A DNA stretch of 41,854 bases from positions 1 through 41,854 of the IMG/VR virus record IMGVR_UViG_3300034198_025562. One strand, written 5' to 3'. Shown in pieces: positions 25,601-34,463 of the stretch. The position numbers were made by a program, and so were the translations under genes. The notes below the pieces were generated by a model, which saw only the letters and a program-made list of their open reading frames with translations, was not told the DNA's origin and did not search any database. How positions within the stretch are numbered: position 1 is the first letter of the stretch; each line of letters starts with the position of its first letter. The DNA is from a virus.

Positions 25601-28600
25601 CGTATACAATTGCGCGAGTTGTTTTTATTATGCCTCTTCCGATTCCGTGGTATATCGAGTCCGCCATTGATCGAAGAACGCCGGGAATTGACTCGATTCG
25701 ATTTGCAAGGGCAATCAGCGGTCTGTGGGCGCGGATTACTGCCTCCGCATATCTTTCCGAAGCCTTAAACATTCTTTCGACAAGAGTCATCTTTGCAATT
25801 GGCCTAATTGGGCTCGTGTCCGGCAATCTAAGCCCTAGGCTTTCTGCGGATGCCGGAAGAAGACCGGCTATATTCGGTCTAGGAAGAAGCGTCTGCGCAT
25901 TTATCGGACCAGCGGGAAGCTGGAGATTTCCAGGCCCAAGAAGCAGCTGCTTGGGCATGAGGGTGCTTGCCTTGCCACCAAATCTAAACCTCTTGTAGTA
26001 TTCGCTTATTCTTCCCGTGAAGGACTGCAGCGCGGTGCCGAAAAGCTGACTGATTGACTCTTTTAGACTGATCATCCTTCTTGTGAGTATGTCGTCTCCT
26101 GTTGCGCCAAAATTACCCGCCTTAAGTCCGGCCCGCAGCGCAACTGACCCGCCGCGCGTATTCGTAGTGTTTCCCAAGACATCCCTTGCGCCCTGTAGCC
26201 CCCTTCTTTGGACGGCATCTGCAAGAACTCCCCTGTGCGCAGCAGACGCTCTTGCTGCCCCACCAGCTGGGAAAAACCCTCTTGCCTCCATTGCGGCAAA
26301 TCTATTTCTTGCGAGAGTCATTGGGTTGGCCTCAAACGCCGTTGGGCCAAAACCAAGTGCCCTTGCAACGACACCGCCCCTACCGCCCCCAGCGGCAGCA
26401 TATAGATTGCTGGAAGTGTTCCTTAATCCCTGATCAATTGTCCCACCGATTCCAAGACCTCCGGGAACTGCCATTCCCGTTCTTGGATCAATTGTAGAGG
26501 GCGAGCCAAGTATCATTTTGTTTAGAGGAAGAATCATTCTTCTGAGCAATGCATAGGTTGCGGCAAGTCCAAGCGCCTCGCTCATTAGTGGTAGAGAAGT
26601 AAACACCTGAAGAATTGCGTTCATAATATTCAAAACTTTTTGCAGGACAGGTACGGCCACCCGAATCATTGCTATAAACGTTGCGCCAAATGCTGACGAA
26701 AGCGTGGCTGCTATCCTCTCCAGCATCGGGGCAAAGGTTCTCTTCATTGAGTCAAACGCGAGGATCATCGATCCAAATGTTCTGGATATTTCGCTATCAC
26801 CAGTTGCATCGGTAAATTGCTTTATTGCAGAAATTCCAACAATAATTCCACCTATAAGCGCGGCCATTGGGTTTAGGCCTACGGCAAGAGAAAGCGCCTT
26901 GACCACTAGTATTGTTCCGAATATTGCCTTTGCAAGATCGGTTCTCATGATGTCCGCGACGATCGCTATTCCGTCACCAAATCGATCCAGGAATGACATG
27001 CCCCCACCCGCGTCAAGACGGCCACCAAGAGATCCAATAACTCCAATAATTCCAGAAACGCCGTTAGAAGAAATATCCACAACGTCTCTAAACGTTTTTT
27101 CCACTGGGGGTATCATCAAGGCAAATGCGCCAGCAAATTTAGTTACTGCTCTTTGCGCCATTCTTGACTGGAAGAAGAGCCCAAGATCAATAACAACATC
27201 TCTCGTTAGCTCGAAGAGCGGCCTACTTACCTGTGCAACAAAGTACTGGCTTACGTCTGCAAGGGTTGACATTCCTCCCTCAAACGTCTTGGCAAGCTTC
27301 TTCATGCCGCCGCCATACGATTGGGAGAGTCCGTCGATAATTGCCTCTGCGGCGCCCTCTCCGATTTTTCCGCTAGATGTCAGGTCTCGGATTGCCTCAA
27401 TTGGGTCCAGGGAGATTCTCTTGAATATTTCTGCAATTTCTGCGCTGCTTGAGCTTGCAAGCTTGACCTGCCCTCTTGTAGCGTCATCTGTTGCCTTAAC
27501 GGTAGCCGTAACGAGGTCGGCCTGCCCTTCCGTTGTCTGAACGTATGCCCTGTCAATTGTCTTTCCGTTATACTCAAGAACAATATCCCCGGTCTTGACG
27601 AAGTCCTGAAGGAGTGCTCGCGAAAGAATGTCGTAACCTGCAATACCTGCGTTCGCCAGCTGCATCATGTCGTTTTGGTACACGCGCCCCGCTGATCGCA
27701 TCTGGCCAAGTGCGTATGTAATCCTTCTGATCTTATCGTCTTCTCCTCCGAGGGCGGCTACCGCGTCTCCAATTGCCTGAAGGTTCGGAAGAATTTCTTT
27801 GGTTTCAAATCCGAACGCCTGCATTTTTCTTGCCGCTTCTACAAGCTCAGGGAATCTGAATGGAGTAAGGTTAGCAAAGCTTTGAATCGATGAAACCATG
27901 AACTCAGAGTCTTTAGTTGCCTTACCTACGTCAATGTCTTCTCCCTTGAGTTTTTGCTGGTTCTCAAAAAGCGTCTGGAAGGCAACGGTTGACGTTTCAA
28001 GGGTTTGGTTGAATTTTATTATTCCGTCCTTGAAGTGTGCAAGCACTCCGCCAAGGGCTTGTGATATTTCTCTTGTTATTTCCTGAGAGAATCCGAACTT
28101 AATTTGCTGCTGAAGATTTCCGAGTATGCCCATCGCGTCGTTTGCAAATTTCTGAACTCCGTCAGTACCTATTTGCGGGCCCGGTATCGTGCCACCAAAT
28201 CCCCCGCCCATGCCGCCGCGACCAAAACCCGCAGGCCCCATTGGTGGGCGTCCGAATCCACCGCCACCGCCGCCAAACCCACCAGGCCTTGATGCGTATC
28301 CTGGCGGACGTGCGCCTCCGCCGCTCCTGTCGTAGACAACTGCCCTCTGGGCTGCCGCAGATCTTGCTGGGGCCGTAGCCGTTCTAAAGGCAGTTCTTGC
28401 CTCGCGAATAATCTCTGTCTGCATTGACGCGAGCTGCTTCGGGTATTGCTGTGCCATTCGGGAAACAGCAGCCGCTCGTGCCCTCTCCTGCATCCTGAGT
28501 GCCATTTCTGGCCCAAGCGATAGGCCGCCCTGCGCGTCAGTCGCGTACCCAGTTGCGGGTCTCCCGGCACGAACGGACCTTTGAGCCCTTGATAGGGCCC

Positions 28601-31600
28601 TTGACTCAAGACCCTTGAATATTTCAGACTGCATCCTGTCAAGCTCGGAGCCAACAGTTGTCTTTTGTCCGCCCTTCACAACTCCTGGAAGCGTCCTTCC
28701 AAGCAGCGCGCCGGACTTTATCTGATCAACGCTTGTTGCGAGGGCTTTCTTCCGTGCAGCATCGTACTCAGAGGCTGCCTTCTGGTATTGCGCTTGCTCG
28801 GCATCAAGGAATCGGAATGGGCGACCTGTTCCCTTTGTCGCGTTGTAGAGCCTTCCACCAGGAGCCCTAGCGGCACCGCCCTGAAGCTTACCGGCGATAC
28901 CACCTCTAATACCAGAAGCCGTGTTGAGTATTTCTTGAACCTTAGCAAGTGCCTCAACAACCTTTTGCAGGTTTGCAATGTTAGGGGCTTTAATCTTCCC
29001 AATGTGTTCCAGCATTGAGCCGACTGAGCCCATGTCAATGTTTGGAATTCTTCCACCAGCTGCCTGACTTGCAACAGCCTGAACCGTGCCTACTGCTGCC
29101 TCGGCAACTGCCTTTGTTGCGGCGGCTGGGGCCGCTCCGCGAATTGGAGCGCGGGTTGGAAGTATTCCTGCGGCACGATTTGGAAGAGGGCTCTGACCGC
29201 CAAAGTCAATTGGTGATTTACCAGCAGCAAATCTTGCCGCGCTCTTTTCTTGCCACTTAGCCCTTGCCGCCTGCTGCTTTCTTACGTCCTTAAGAAGAGA
29301 CCTTCTTGCTGCTGCAGACGCCCTTGCCGCATCAAACTGACTTCTGGCGTTTGCGACGCTTTCAGGAGAAAGGTCAATGCCAGCCTTTGAGCCGATTGCC
29401 TTAAGCGTTTCGTCGCTTCCAAACTTCTTAAGGAATGACTTTCTAAGGACCTTTTCCGAAGGAACCTTTGCCCTTGCCTTTTGCGATGCAAGCCACTCTG
29501 CGGCAGTCATGCCGCTCTTTCCTGATCTTATGTCGCCGCTCTGCATTGCTGCGTCGGTTGCGGCCATGAGTGACTTCTTCTGTAATGGCGTAAGCTTTGG
29601 TCCCGTAAACTTTGTTCCGCCATGCATCATTCCATATAGATCACTTGCCCCACCCTGCGCAAGCGGAGCACGGCTCTCAGGGTCAAACCTCATTCCCCTT
29701 GCCCGTGCGGCATTGACCATTGAGAGCATCGCAGTGCCAGCATCGCCGAGCTTTGCGGCTGCTGCAGTTGCCGCCACATCAATTCCCTGCTTCTTGCCTC
29801 GCGCCTTTGGCTGCATGACAAGCTGATCCTCTGAAGAGATTAGCCCCTGCTTGACAAGATACTTTCCTAGCCCACTGATTCCAGATGGTGGCTTTCCCTG
29901 GCCTGGCGCAGCAAACCTATCGCCCTTTGCCCCGACAAGAAATGGCCTACCCTTTTCGTCTACTGGAACGCCCTGATCATTAACGCCAGCAGCAGTGCCA
30001 AGTTTTCCAGAAGCCCTTGTTGACCTAGACGTCTTGGCCGTTGCATTGGCGGCCTTCTCCTCTGCCTTCGCAAGCTTTGCCTGCTCGCGCATTCTTTCAA
30101 CTTCTGCCTTAACCTCTTCCGGCCCAAGCGGTCGTGCAACAAGACCAGAAATAGCACTGCCTGGTGTTGCCCTTAGCTGCCTGACACCATCCTTGGCCAT
30201 AGTTTCAAACCAGTTCTCAAGCATCCCCTTTGAATAACTCTCGTTAGGAAAAACGTTTTTAAATATGTCCGTGAGCGTGCCCTGACCCTTTGACCCTATT
30301 GCTTTAAAGTTGAGTTTGCCGCCCTTGCTTATTCCAAGGCTTGAAAGAAGTGAGTCAATTCTTTCTTGATCGACCGCTCCTGGATCGACCTTTGTACCAA
30401 GGGTCTTCCTAAGGAAGCCCATGAGCTCCATCTTTGCCGCTCGGCCAGCGGAGTCCTCCCCGCTTACAGCAAACAGTCGCTTAAGAACCTTATCTGGGTC
30501 CATTTTTGATGCAGCTTCAGCCTGGGCAACTGCCTCGAGCGCTTCCTGCGATGTCTTTCCCTGGCCTTGAAGGTTTTTGAAAATAATGTTTCCTGCAGTC
30601 GATGGAGTTGCGCCGAGCTCTCTAAGCTGGGCAAGGCTAATAACACCGCCCCTTTGGAAAACAATGTCCGCAAATCGCTCAAGCCTCTCATGCGCATCTA
30701 GTCCCTTTGACGTAACGTCTATTATTTTAGCTTGGCCATCGACTATTATTTTCGCTTCGCCATAACCGATAACCTGCATAACGGGTCTATATCTTTTAAT
30801 CGTCTCCATAAGGTCGTCTATGGCGAATTTACCCTGCGCAGTTACTTTTCCGTTTACGTCAAAAAGACTTCCATCGTTAAGAAGCTTTATAATGGCACTG
30901 TTTTTTACATTGATGTGGTTAATTACTCCAGCTCTTATATTCGAAGTAAAAACTCCTCCTTGATCGGTTCTTACAATTCCCTTAAGCATTGCCAGTTGCC
31001 TGCCCTCAAGGGGGACTCCTGTCATAGACTTGACCTGACTTTGTATCTCCGAATACCTAAGGGCAGCCTTTTCCGCAGCGCTCAAAACCCCTTCGTAACT
31101 CTTCTTGCCAGCCGCCACGCCAAAAATCGTAGCAAGGTCTTTAGCGAGTCTTTTTGACTCTTTTATATGTGGAGCTATTAGCTTCTCTGTTGCCTCCCTC
31201 TTTAAACGGTATTCTTCCTGCTTTTCGGTAGGACTCATTCCCCTGTATATTGCTTTCGGGTCATTAATTATTTTCTTTTTGCCCATACCGAGCTTTGGCA
31301 GCCTCTCAACCTTGCCGCCTTTCGTTGAAAGCGCAGGTATTTCTCTTCTTATTGAAGACGGAAGGGATCTTAGCCCCTGATACGCACCGATGATGGATCG
31401 CTCTACCGCAAGAAGTCTTGCGTATTCACGCTCGTCGTCAAGCCGACCCTTTCGGCCCATGTCTTCAAGTCGATCTTTTCGTAGCCTCTCTTGAACTCTT
31501 ATTCTTGCTGAAGTAATTTTACCGATTGTTGATACAATAAAAGCTTTTGTGAGCCCGCGCTTTGGTATTGACTTGCCAAACTTTGTTTGATTTATTCCAC

Positions 31601-33140
31601 CAAGGATTTCAGAAAGGTTTATTTCGGCGGCATCTTTTATCGCTTGTATGCCTGCAGCTTTTTCTCTTTTTGCAGAAAATCTCTCCGCCTTTCTGACCCT
31701 TCGCATCCCCTCCTCGGCAAGCCTTCCCTCTGCAAGGACGTCAATCTCGCCGCCTCTTCTTCCGAGATCTTTAAGGATTTTAACAAGTTCTTTTCCCGCT
31801 TTGGATCCAGAAATTGATCTTTCCGCAGAGGAAAAAAGCTTCTTGAGTTCGTCTGCTGCTTTTGGGTCAATAAGAACCTGGTCGCCCTTGATTACCCTTG
31901 AGATTTGTATCGGTGCGGCGCCAAGTGGAACCCATGATTTTGTAGTCTTATTCCATCGATATAATTCTGGGTTTTTCCCAGTAGTGTCGACAAAGAGCTC
32001 TTTATCACTTGCGGGCTTTGTTGCCCTTGAGACATCTCCGCTTTGATACTTCCCGGCTTTTACCTCTTTTAGGGCAAGTTTTATTCTTGTTTCCCTATCA
32101 AGCATTGATTTTGGATTTGCATTAGCATACGCAAGAAAAGCCTGAACAATTTTTTCAGTTGGCGAACCTGCCAAAATAATCTTCTGATCGCCTATCTTTC
32201 CTGTTGCAAGTATTTTTGCTATCTGCGCAAAGTCATTTGATCTTTTTTTAATCTCTGCTGGCGAAAATATCTCTCCAGAGACGTTAATTTTACCAGTTTT
32301 TGAGTCTATTTTTATGGCGCCTTTTGACCCAGGGGGTACGATTGCAGCCATAAGAATCGACATTGCAAGCTCTGGGTCTTTTTCGTATATGTGACTAATT
32401 TGCCCGGCAAGGCCTGTTCGTTTTCCGCCGCTACCAAATCCAAGCTCACTGAAAGCATTTCTTAGGGGACTGCTTTTTCCCTCTCCTGCGCGCTCAGAAA
32501 GTATTCCCTCTACAATGACATCAAGTGGACCGCCAAATCCGCCAATCCTTACTGCGGCGGGGTAGGTTTTTCCAGCAGGTCCAATGATTCCCTTTTCATC
32601 GGTTACTGTTTTAGAACCAGTTAGTTTTTCATATTCAGCGTACGCCTTGGAAAAATCCCCCTGCCTTCTGGCCTTAACGGCGGACGCAACAAATCTTCTC
32701 TGAATCCTGGCCCTTGCTTTATCGGCTATTGACGATCTCGCGCCCCTTGCGGACGCCGCCGATGGTGCGGCGACCATTTTGGCGCTGGCAGACCTGACTG
32801 CCCCGTGTGCCTGTAGTGCATTAAAAAGCTTCTGATCTTTTGAAAGAACTTTTGCAAGTATTTCAAGTGCACGCTTTTTCCCAGATGGAGTATTTGGTAT
32901 GTCTTCCGGCATACCTTCAGAGTCAAGTTTTACGCCAAAAGACTTTAGCGCAGACTGAACTTTTAGCTCCGCCGCGGTAAAGTCAGCGTCGTCAATTGTT
33001 CCCTTAACCCTATAATCAACTCGACCAACATTTGCGACCTGTCCTGGGGCAAATTTTTCCCACAAAAGCCCCTCAAGTATCGTAATTGAGTCGTCTACTT
33101 CTCCAAGGGCTTCCCACTGGATATTATTGTCTTCTGCCAT
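22659..33140 (-). CDS. Tape measure protein, 3,493 residues
   Basis: Follows the tail chaperone frame without spacing, as tape-measure genes do. The conserved tape-measure core lies at about residues 1715-1850 (FQTLFENQQKL, ALGQMRSAGRVYQNDMMQL), so about 1,600 residues precede it: mostly Ala/Lys/Arg helices, then a Gly/Pro-rich linker near 1601-1657. Hydrophobic segments occur near 2075-2105 (AALIGGIIVGISAI) and 2760-2815, which may enter the host membrane on DNA ejection. Long charged coiled coils lie near 2990-3180. It sets tail length and is ejected with DNA. At about 0.15 nm per residue the full protein would imply a tail near 0.5 micrometre, or about half if only the part after the linker spans the tube. 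Confidence 0.93.
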   Translation of the reverse strand: MAEDNNIQWEALGEVDDSITILEGLLWEKFAPGQVANVGRVDYRVKGTIDDADFTAAELKVQSALKSFGVKLDSEGMPEDIPNTPSGKKRALEILAKVLSKDQKLFNALQAHGAVRSASAKMVAAPSAASARGARSSIADKARARIQRRFVASAVKARRQGDFSKAYAEYEKLTGSKTVTDEKGIIGPAGKTYPAAVRIGGFGGPLDVIVEGILSERAGEGKSSPLRNAFSELGFGSGGKRTGLAGQISHIYEKDPELAMSILMAAIVPPGSKGAIKIDSKTGKINVSGEIFSPAEIKKRSNDFAQIAKILATGKIGDQKIILAGSPTEKIVQAFLAYANANPKSMLDRETRIKLALKEVKAGKYQSGDVSRATKPASDKELFVDTTGKNPELYRWNKTTKSWVPLGAAPIQISRVIKGDQVLIDPKAADELKKLFSSAERSISGSKAGKELVKILKDLGRRGGEIDVLAEGRLAEEGMRRVRKAERFSAKREKAAGIQAIKDAAEINLSEILGGINQTKFGKSIPKRGLTKAFIVSTIGKITSARIRVQERLRKDRLEDMGRKGRLDDEREYARLLAVERSIIGAYQGLRSLPSSIRREIPALSTKGGKVERLPKLGMGKKKIINDPKAIYRGMSPTEKQEEYRLKREATEKLIAPHIKESKRLAKDLATIFGVAAGKKSYEGVLSAAEKAALRYSEIQSQVKSMTGVPLEGRQLAMLKGIVRTDQGGVFTSNIRAGVINHINVKNSAIIKLLNDGSLFDVNGKVTAQGKFAIDDLMETIKRYRPVMQVIGYGEAKIIVDGQAKIIDVTSKGLDAHERLERFADIVFQRGGVISLAQLRELGATPSTAGNIIFKNLQGQGKTSQEALEAVAQAEAASKMDPDKVLKRLFAVSGEDSAGRAAKMELMGFLRKTLGTKVDPGAVDQERIDSLLSSLGISKGGKLNFKAIGSKGQGTLTDIFKNVFPNESYSKGMLENWFETMAKDGVRQLRATPGSAISGLVARPLGPEEVKAEVERMREQAKLAKAEEKAANATAKTSRSTRASGKLGTAAGVNDQGVPVDEKGRPFLVGAKGDRFAAPGQGKPPSGISGLGKYLVKQGLISSEDQLVMQPKARGKKQGIDVAATAAAAKLGDAGTAMLSMVNAARARGMRFDPESRAPLAQGGASDLYGMMHGGTKFTGPKLTPLQKKSLMAATDAAMQSGDIRSGKSGMTAAEWLASQKARAKVPSEKVLRKSFLKKFGSDETLKAIGSKAGIDLSPESVANARSQFDAARASAAARRSLLKDVRKQQAARAKWQEKSAARFAAGKSPIDFGGQSPLPNRAAGILPTRAPIRGAAPAAATKAVAEAAVGTVQAVASQAAGGRIPNIDMGSVGSMLEHIGKIKAPNIANLQKVVEALAKVQEILNTASGIRGGIAGKLQGGAARAPGGRLYNATKGTGRPFRFLDAEQAQYQKAASEYDAARKKALATSVDQIKSGALLGRTLPGVVKGGQKTTVGSELDRMQSEIFKGLESRALSRAQRSVRAGRPATGYATDAQGGLSLGPEMALRMQERARAAAVSRMAQQYPKQLASMQTEIIREARTAFRTATAPARSAAAQRAVVYDRSGGGARPPGYASRPGGFGGGGGGFGRPPMGPAGFGRGGMGGGFGGTIPGPQIGTDGVQKFANDAMGILGNLQQQIKFGFSQEITREISQALGGVLAHFKDGIIKFNQTLETSTVAFQTLFENQQKLKGEDIDVGKATKDSEFMVSSIQSFANLTPFRFPELVEAARKMQAFGFETKEILPNLQAIGDAVAALGGEDDKIRRITYALGQMRSAGRVYQNDMMQLANAGIAGYDILSRALLQDFVKTGDIVLEYNGKTIDRAYVQTTEGQADLVTATVKATDDATRGQVKLASSSSAEIAEIFKRISLDPIEAIRDLTSSGKIGEGAAEAIIDGLSQSYGGGMKKLAKTFEGGMSTLADVSQYFVAQVSRPLFELTRDVVIDLGLFFQSRMAQRAVTKFAGAFALMIPPVEKTFRDVVDISSNGVSGIIGVIGSLGGRLDAGGGMSFLDRFGDGIAIVADIMRTDLAKAIFGTILVVKALSLAVGLNPMAALIGGIIVGISAIKQFTDATGDSEISRTFGSMILAFDSMKRTFAPMLERIAATLSSAFGATFIAMIRVAVPVLQKVLNIMNAILQVFTSLPLMSEALGLAATYALLRRMILPLNKMILGSPSTIDPRTGMAVPGGLGIGGTIDQGLRNTSSNLYAAAGGGRGGVVARALGFGPTAFEANPMTLARNRFAAMEARGFFPAGGAARASAAHRGVLADAVQRRGLQGARDVLGNTTNTRGGSVALRAGLKAGNFGATGDDILTRRMISLKESISQLFGTALQSFTGRISEYYKRFRFGGKASTLMPKQLLLGPGNLQLPAGPINAQTLLPRPNIAGLLPASAESLGLRLPDTSPIRPIAKMTLVERMFKASERYAEAVIRAHRPLIALANRIESIPGVLRSMADSIYHGIGRGIIKTTRAIVYGPGNLAESMVNSMRRLGSRVFHAMGRATISATKAIVYGPGNVGVAVIDSMQKLGARVLDSVATRAIPGVGNFAERGAGPLTKRMVDLNYFTKKAQGAASLPGRALDFAANRLTVQSPLISSGLGPVSMFGRFQTAVGQFAGAVKIFAAGAKTAIVAGGSSVLKNISSIGIPALLLAGLTKGKAGLSTIKNLATGGAAISAAAAKKVAIAGGQGAISLGKKALGPTGLFAGLFTAADAIGRISSGEDAARVGVESTFDLGGMLIGGSIAAAGATAVGLGGGIPLAIAGIVGSMLGMDLIGGIGNTVADSLGLRDVAGEQAGAAAVDPVDVEKSNAIRAAFADTKLTVQEINGLLDTFDVRSDDIVANMLTGDTLPTTDELLGGVSSRLSLTEEQTSSLQSVLAMVSEEMTRQNQRVAKGAGDWEAYKNAGKSAITELAIRLASMGDITSTDQLFQTIEMLAKELGIKLTNDAYGLFNGTGAAAEDAQKKVSKLQEAVDKLRASVSKWSSRLSTRIMMLFDKRMQDNLEKAKENLDATFEVIYDGTTTNVKALRDEIEAQEKKNKLLAIEKRIREATRNVEMARLSQYDASVDPLEAAARMREAEEAKTEALKEAALERKKIALEEALTSTPYLDAVDDLEEQFEAVKLKFQEGMEDILAQLEKGKITGDEAIAKIQALYGESFALVGDLDADLIVDAADFGDNFMGTWNVIIDKLKTVVDKFIKQLKRLRRAVKSLNDPGTEPEPTEPDIPFQAPNSDSSLGGRAYDNWRGHGVQITDQIKGEAANMDAASDALIKQAVKTRYIAMRKELGRMLSLGAPAGANPYNWGVIMSNALSQFSFNPLGKMGQAYNMASNMSTKSKDVEAFFKVAHIALVKGLGSYAGNIPKMASGGTIMGPGMFSVGEAGRETLQVVPGGVARVFPRRIRPISGIGAAGGGGGGINASVIINNPTVRNDQDIRKLAEEVTRAQRSLLRSSGVGRI

Positions 33141-33757
33141 TTACTTACCTGACTCCGCTGCGCGCTTTCTCATCGACTCTATTCGTTCGTTGATAAGCTT
33201 CTGCTTAGCTTCTGGTGAGCCAAACTGCATTACAAGGGCTTCAATGGATGACTTCTCATCCGGCGCGTCTAGCATCTTTTTCCCCTGGCCAGTCTTAGAC
33301 ACGGTAGAAGAAGACTTCATTTTCTTGTCTCTAGTCTCCATGTATCTACCGAAGGATGCAATCTGGGGAAGGGTCATACGCATGAAGTCGCCTGGTGTAT
33401 ACCCAAACGCATCAGCGTACGAACCCATAATTACACCCCAATCAATGTCTGACCAGCTTACGCCGGATTTACTGCTTTTCCCACCTGTTCGCCCTCCTCA
33501 GGCTCGTCAGGAAGAAGTCCGCTATCTCGAAGAACCTTGGTTACCGTGTCCTGCATCGTTCTGATGTCAAAACGATCCCCGACCTCGCGCTCCGTGATCT
33601 CTGGCTCGTTTCTCTTGATTGCCAGCCAAAGCACATAACGAAGGACGTTGAACTTGTTAAAGTCGATCTTGTCAATCGCCCCGTACTTGTCCTCAAGATC
33701 CGCCAGGTCGTTGAGGTTGAGCGCCTTTTTCGAGCTAATCTCTACTAGGTTTGCCAT
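33141..33757 (-). CDS. Tail assembly chaperone, -1 frameshift fusion (gpGT-like)
   Basis: The upstream frame (33757 to 33476) changes to the -1 frame at the G GGA AAA heptamer (33482-33476) and stays open to the TAA at 33141, giving about 205 residues: 94 from the first frame, then SSKSGVSWSDIDW and the rest. The -1 frame is open across the whole gap between the two frames and continues into MGSYADAFGY, which confirms the frame relation. The second part has a helix (TPGDFMRMTLPQIASF) typical of the T part of these chaperones. Family knowledge: lambda G/GT works in this way, with a minority GT product binding tape measure and tail tube subunits. The separate ATG 33428 has only a weak ribosome site. 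Confidence 0.85.
33458..33757 (-). CDS. Tail assembly chaperone, non-shifted form (gpG-like)
   Basis: 99 residues read without frameshift, ending at TAA 33460-33458. It has helices LNDLADLEDKYG and FNVLRYVLWLAIKRNEPEITEREVG, the usual compact helical fold of first-frame tail chaperones, and a short acidic end (PEEGEQVGK) over the slippery site. It should be the major product and coats the tape measure before tube assembly. AGGAG precedes ATG 33757 by about 10 bases. It lies just downstream of the terminator after the tail tube gene, so its transcription depends on read-through or a separate promoter. Confidence 0.88.
   Translation of the reverse strand: MANLVEISSKKALNLNDLADLEDKYGAIDKIDFNKFNVLRYVLWLAIKRNEPEITEREVGDRFDIRTMQDTVTKVLRDSGLLPDEPEEGEQVGKAVNPA
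33476..33482 (-). promoter_or_regulatory. Programmed -1 frameshift slippery site G GGA AAA
   Basis: In the zero frame the heptamer reads G GGA AAA (X XXY YYZ), near-identical to the lambda GGGAAAG site. Slippage yields AGC AGT AAA and an open frame into the second chaperone segment. I saw no obvious strong stem-loop directly downstream by eye. Confidence 0.85.
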
Positions 33758-33782
33758 ATTTCCCTATCTCCTATACTCCAAT

Positions 33783-33799
33783 CACGGCAAGTCGCCGTG
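33783..33799 (-). other. Leader hairpin before tail chaperone gene
   Basis: CACGGC and GCCGTG pair around a 5-base loop in the 80-base gap between the tail-tube terminator and ATG 33757. No T-run follows it on the minus strand. A TATGAT (-10-like) lies about 10 bases upstream of it, so it may be at the 5' end of a chaperone/tape-measure message. Confidence 0.35.
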
Positions 33800-33841
33800 T
33801 GGATATCATAGCGCAACTAGCGCCAAGATCATTTATAAAAC

Positions 33842-33872
33842 AGAAAACCCCCGAGAACAAGTCTCGGGGGTT
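33842..33872 (-). terminator. Intrinsic terminator after tail tube gene
   Basis: AACCCCCGAGA and TCTCGGGGGTT form a perfect 11-bp stem with a 5-base loop, and on the minus strand TTTTCTGTTTT follows. It lies 28 bases after the tail tube stop. Partial termination here would explain how the abundant tube protein is made in excess over the chaperones and tape measure. Confidence 0.85.
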
Positions 33873-33899
33873 CTGTTAGGCCTAAGCCTTGAGCTTAAA

Positions 33900-34451
33900 T
33901 TAGCTCTCGATCTCCACGCGGACGATCTGATCGGCTCCGGTGAGGGTCGTGTCGACAATGGCATTGAAGTCAATGTCCATCGTCGAAATGTCTTCTCGCA
34001 TGAACGGGAAGTTCAGGGCCGTTGAGAACGCCTTAAAGAGGTGAACGACCACCCTCTTGTCAGGGTCGTCAGTGCGGGTGTGCACAAACTTCACATACAT
34101 GGCCTGTGGCTTGTCATCGTACTCCGTCGTGAAGACGTTGTGCGTTGCCGTCAGGTTTCCTGCCGTATTGCTCACCGTGGTCTTTGCAACGGTGAAGAAG
34201 CGGGCAAGGTTCTCGAAGTTGAGCTCGACTGAACGTGCAGCTGCGGTGACGTTGCCACCGTAGTAACCACGGGCGATTACGAAGTTCGACTGGCCGCGGA
34301 ATTCCGCTTCCTGGAACTCAATGTTGAGCTCGACATCGCCACCGACCTCGCCGATGGTGTAGATGGTTGTGTAGGTCGTCGAAAGCGCGGCGGGGTTCGC
34401 GCCAGAGACCCACGGGGCGACCGAAAGGGTACCCGATCCAAGAGTCAGCAT
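33900..34451 (-). CDS. Major tail tube protein
   Basis: 183 residues, mostly beta strands, e.g. DVELNIEFQEAEFRGQ, AARSVELNFENLARFF and a C-terminal DIDFNAIVDTTLTGADQIVRVEI, which is the pattern of siphophage tube subunits. It lies between the tail terminator and the chaperones, the standard place. A strong ribosome site (GAGGAG, 9 bases before ATG 34451) and a terminator just after the gene fit high expression. It polymerises into hexameric rings around the tape measure. Confidence 0.82.
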   Translation of the reverse strand: MLTLGSGTLSVAPWVSGANPAALSTTYTTIYTIGEVGGDVELNIEFQEAEFRGQSNFVIARGYYGGNVTAAARSVELNFENLARFFTVAKTTVSNTAGNLTATHNVFTTEYDDKPQAMYVKFVHTRTDDPDKRVVVHLFKAFSTALNFPFMREDISTMDIDFNAIVDTTLTGADQIVRVEIES

Positions 34452-34463
34452 GCTATTTACTCC

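Noticed and set aside
26704-27540. Long plus-strand open frame inside the tape-measure gene
   Set aside because: It is antisense to a long gene with clear tape-measure motifs, has no ribosome site and shows Pro/Ser/Ala/Ile bias expected of the opposite strand of helical coding DNA.
33141-33428. Independent gene for the second chaperone segment
   Set aside because: The ATG at 33428 has only a weak ribosome site, while the frame is open upstream to a canonical slippery site, so it is better described as the C-terminal part of the frameshift product.
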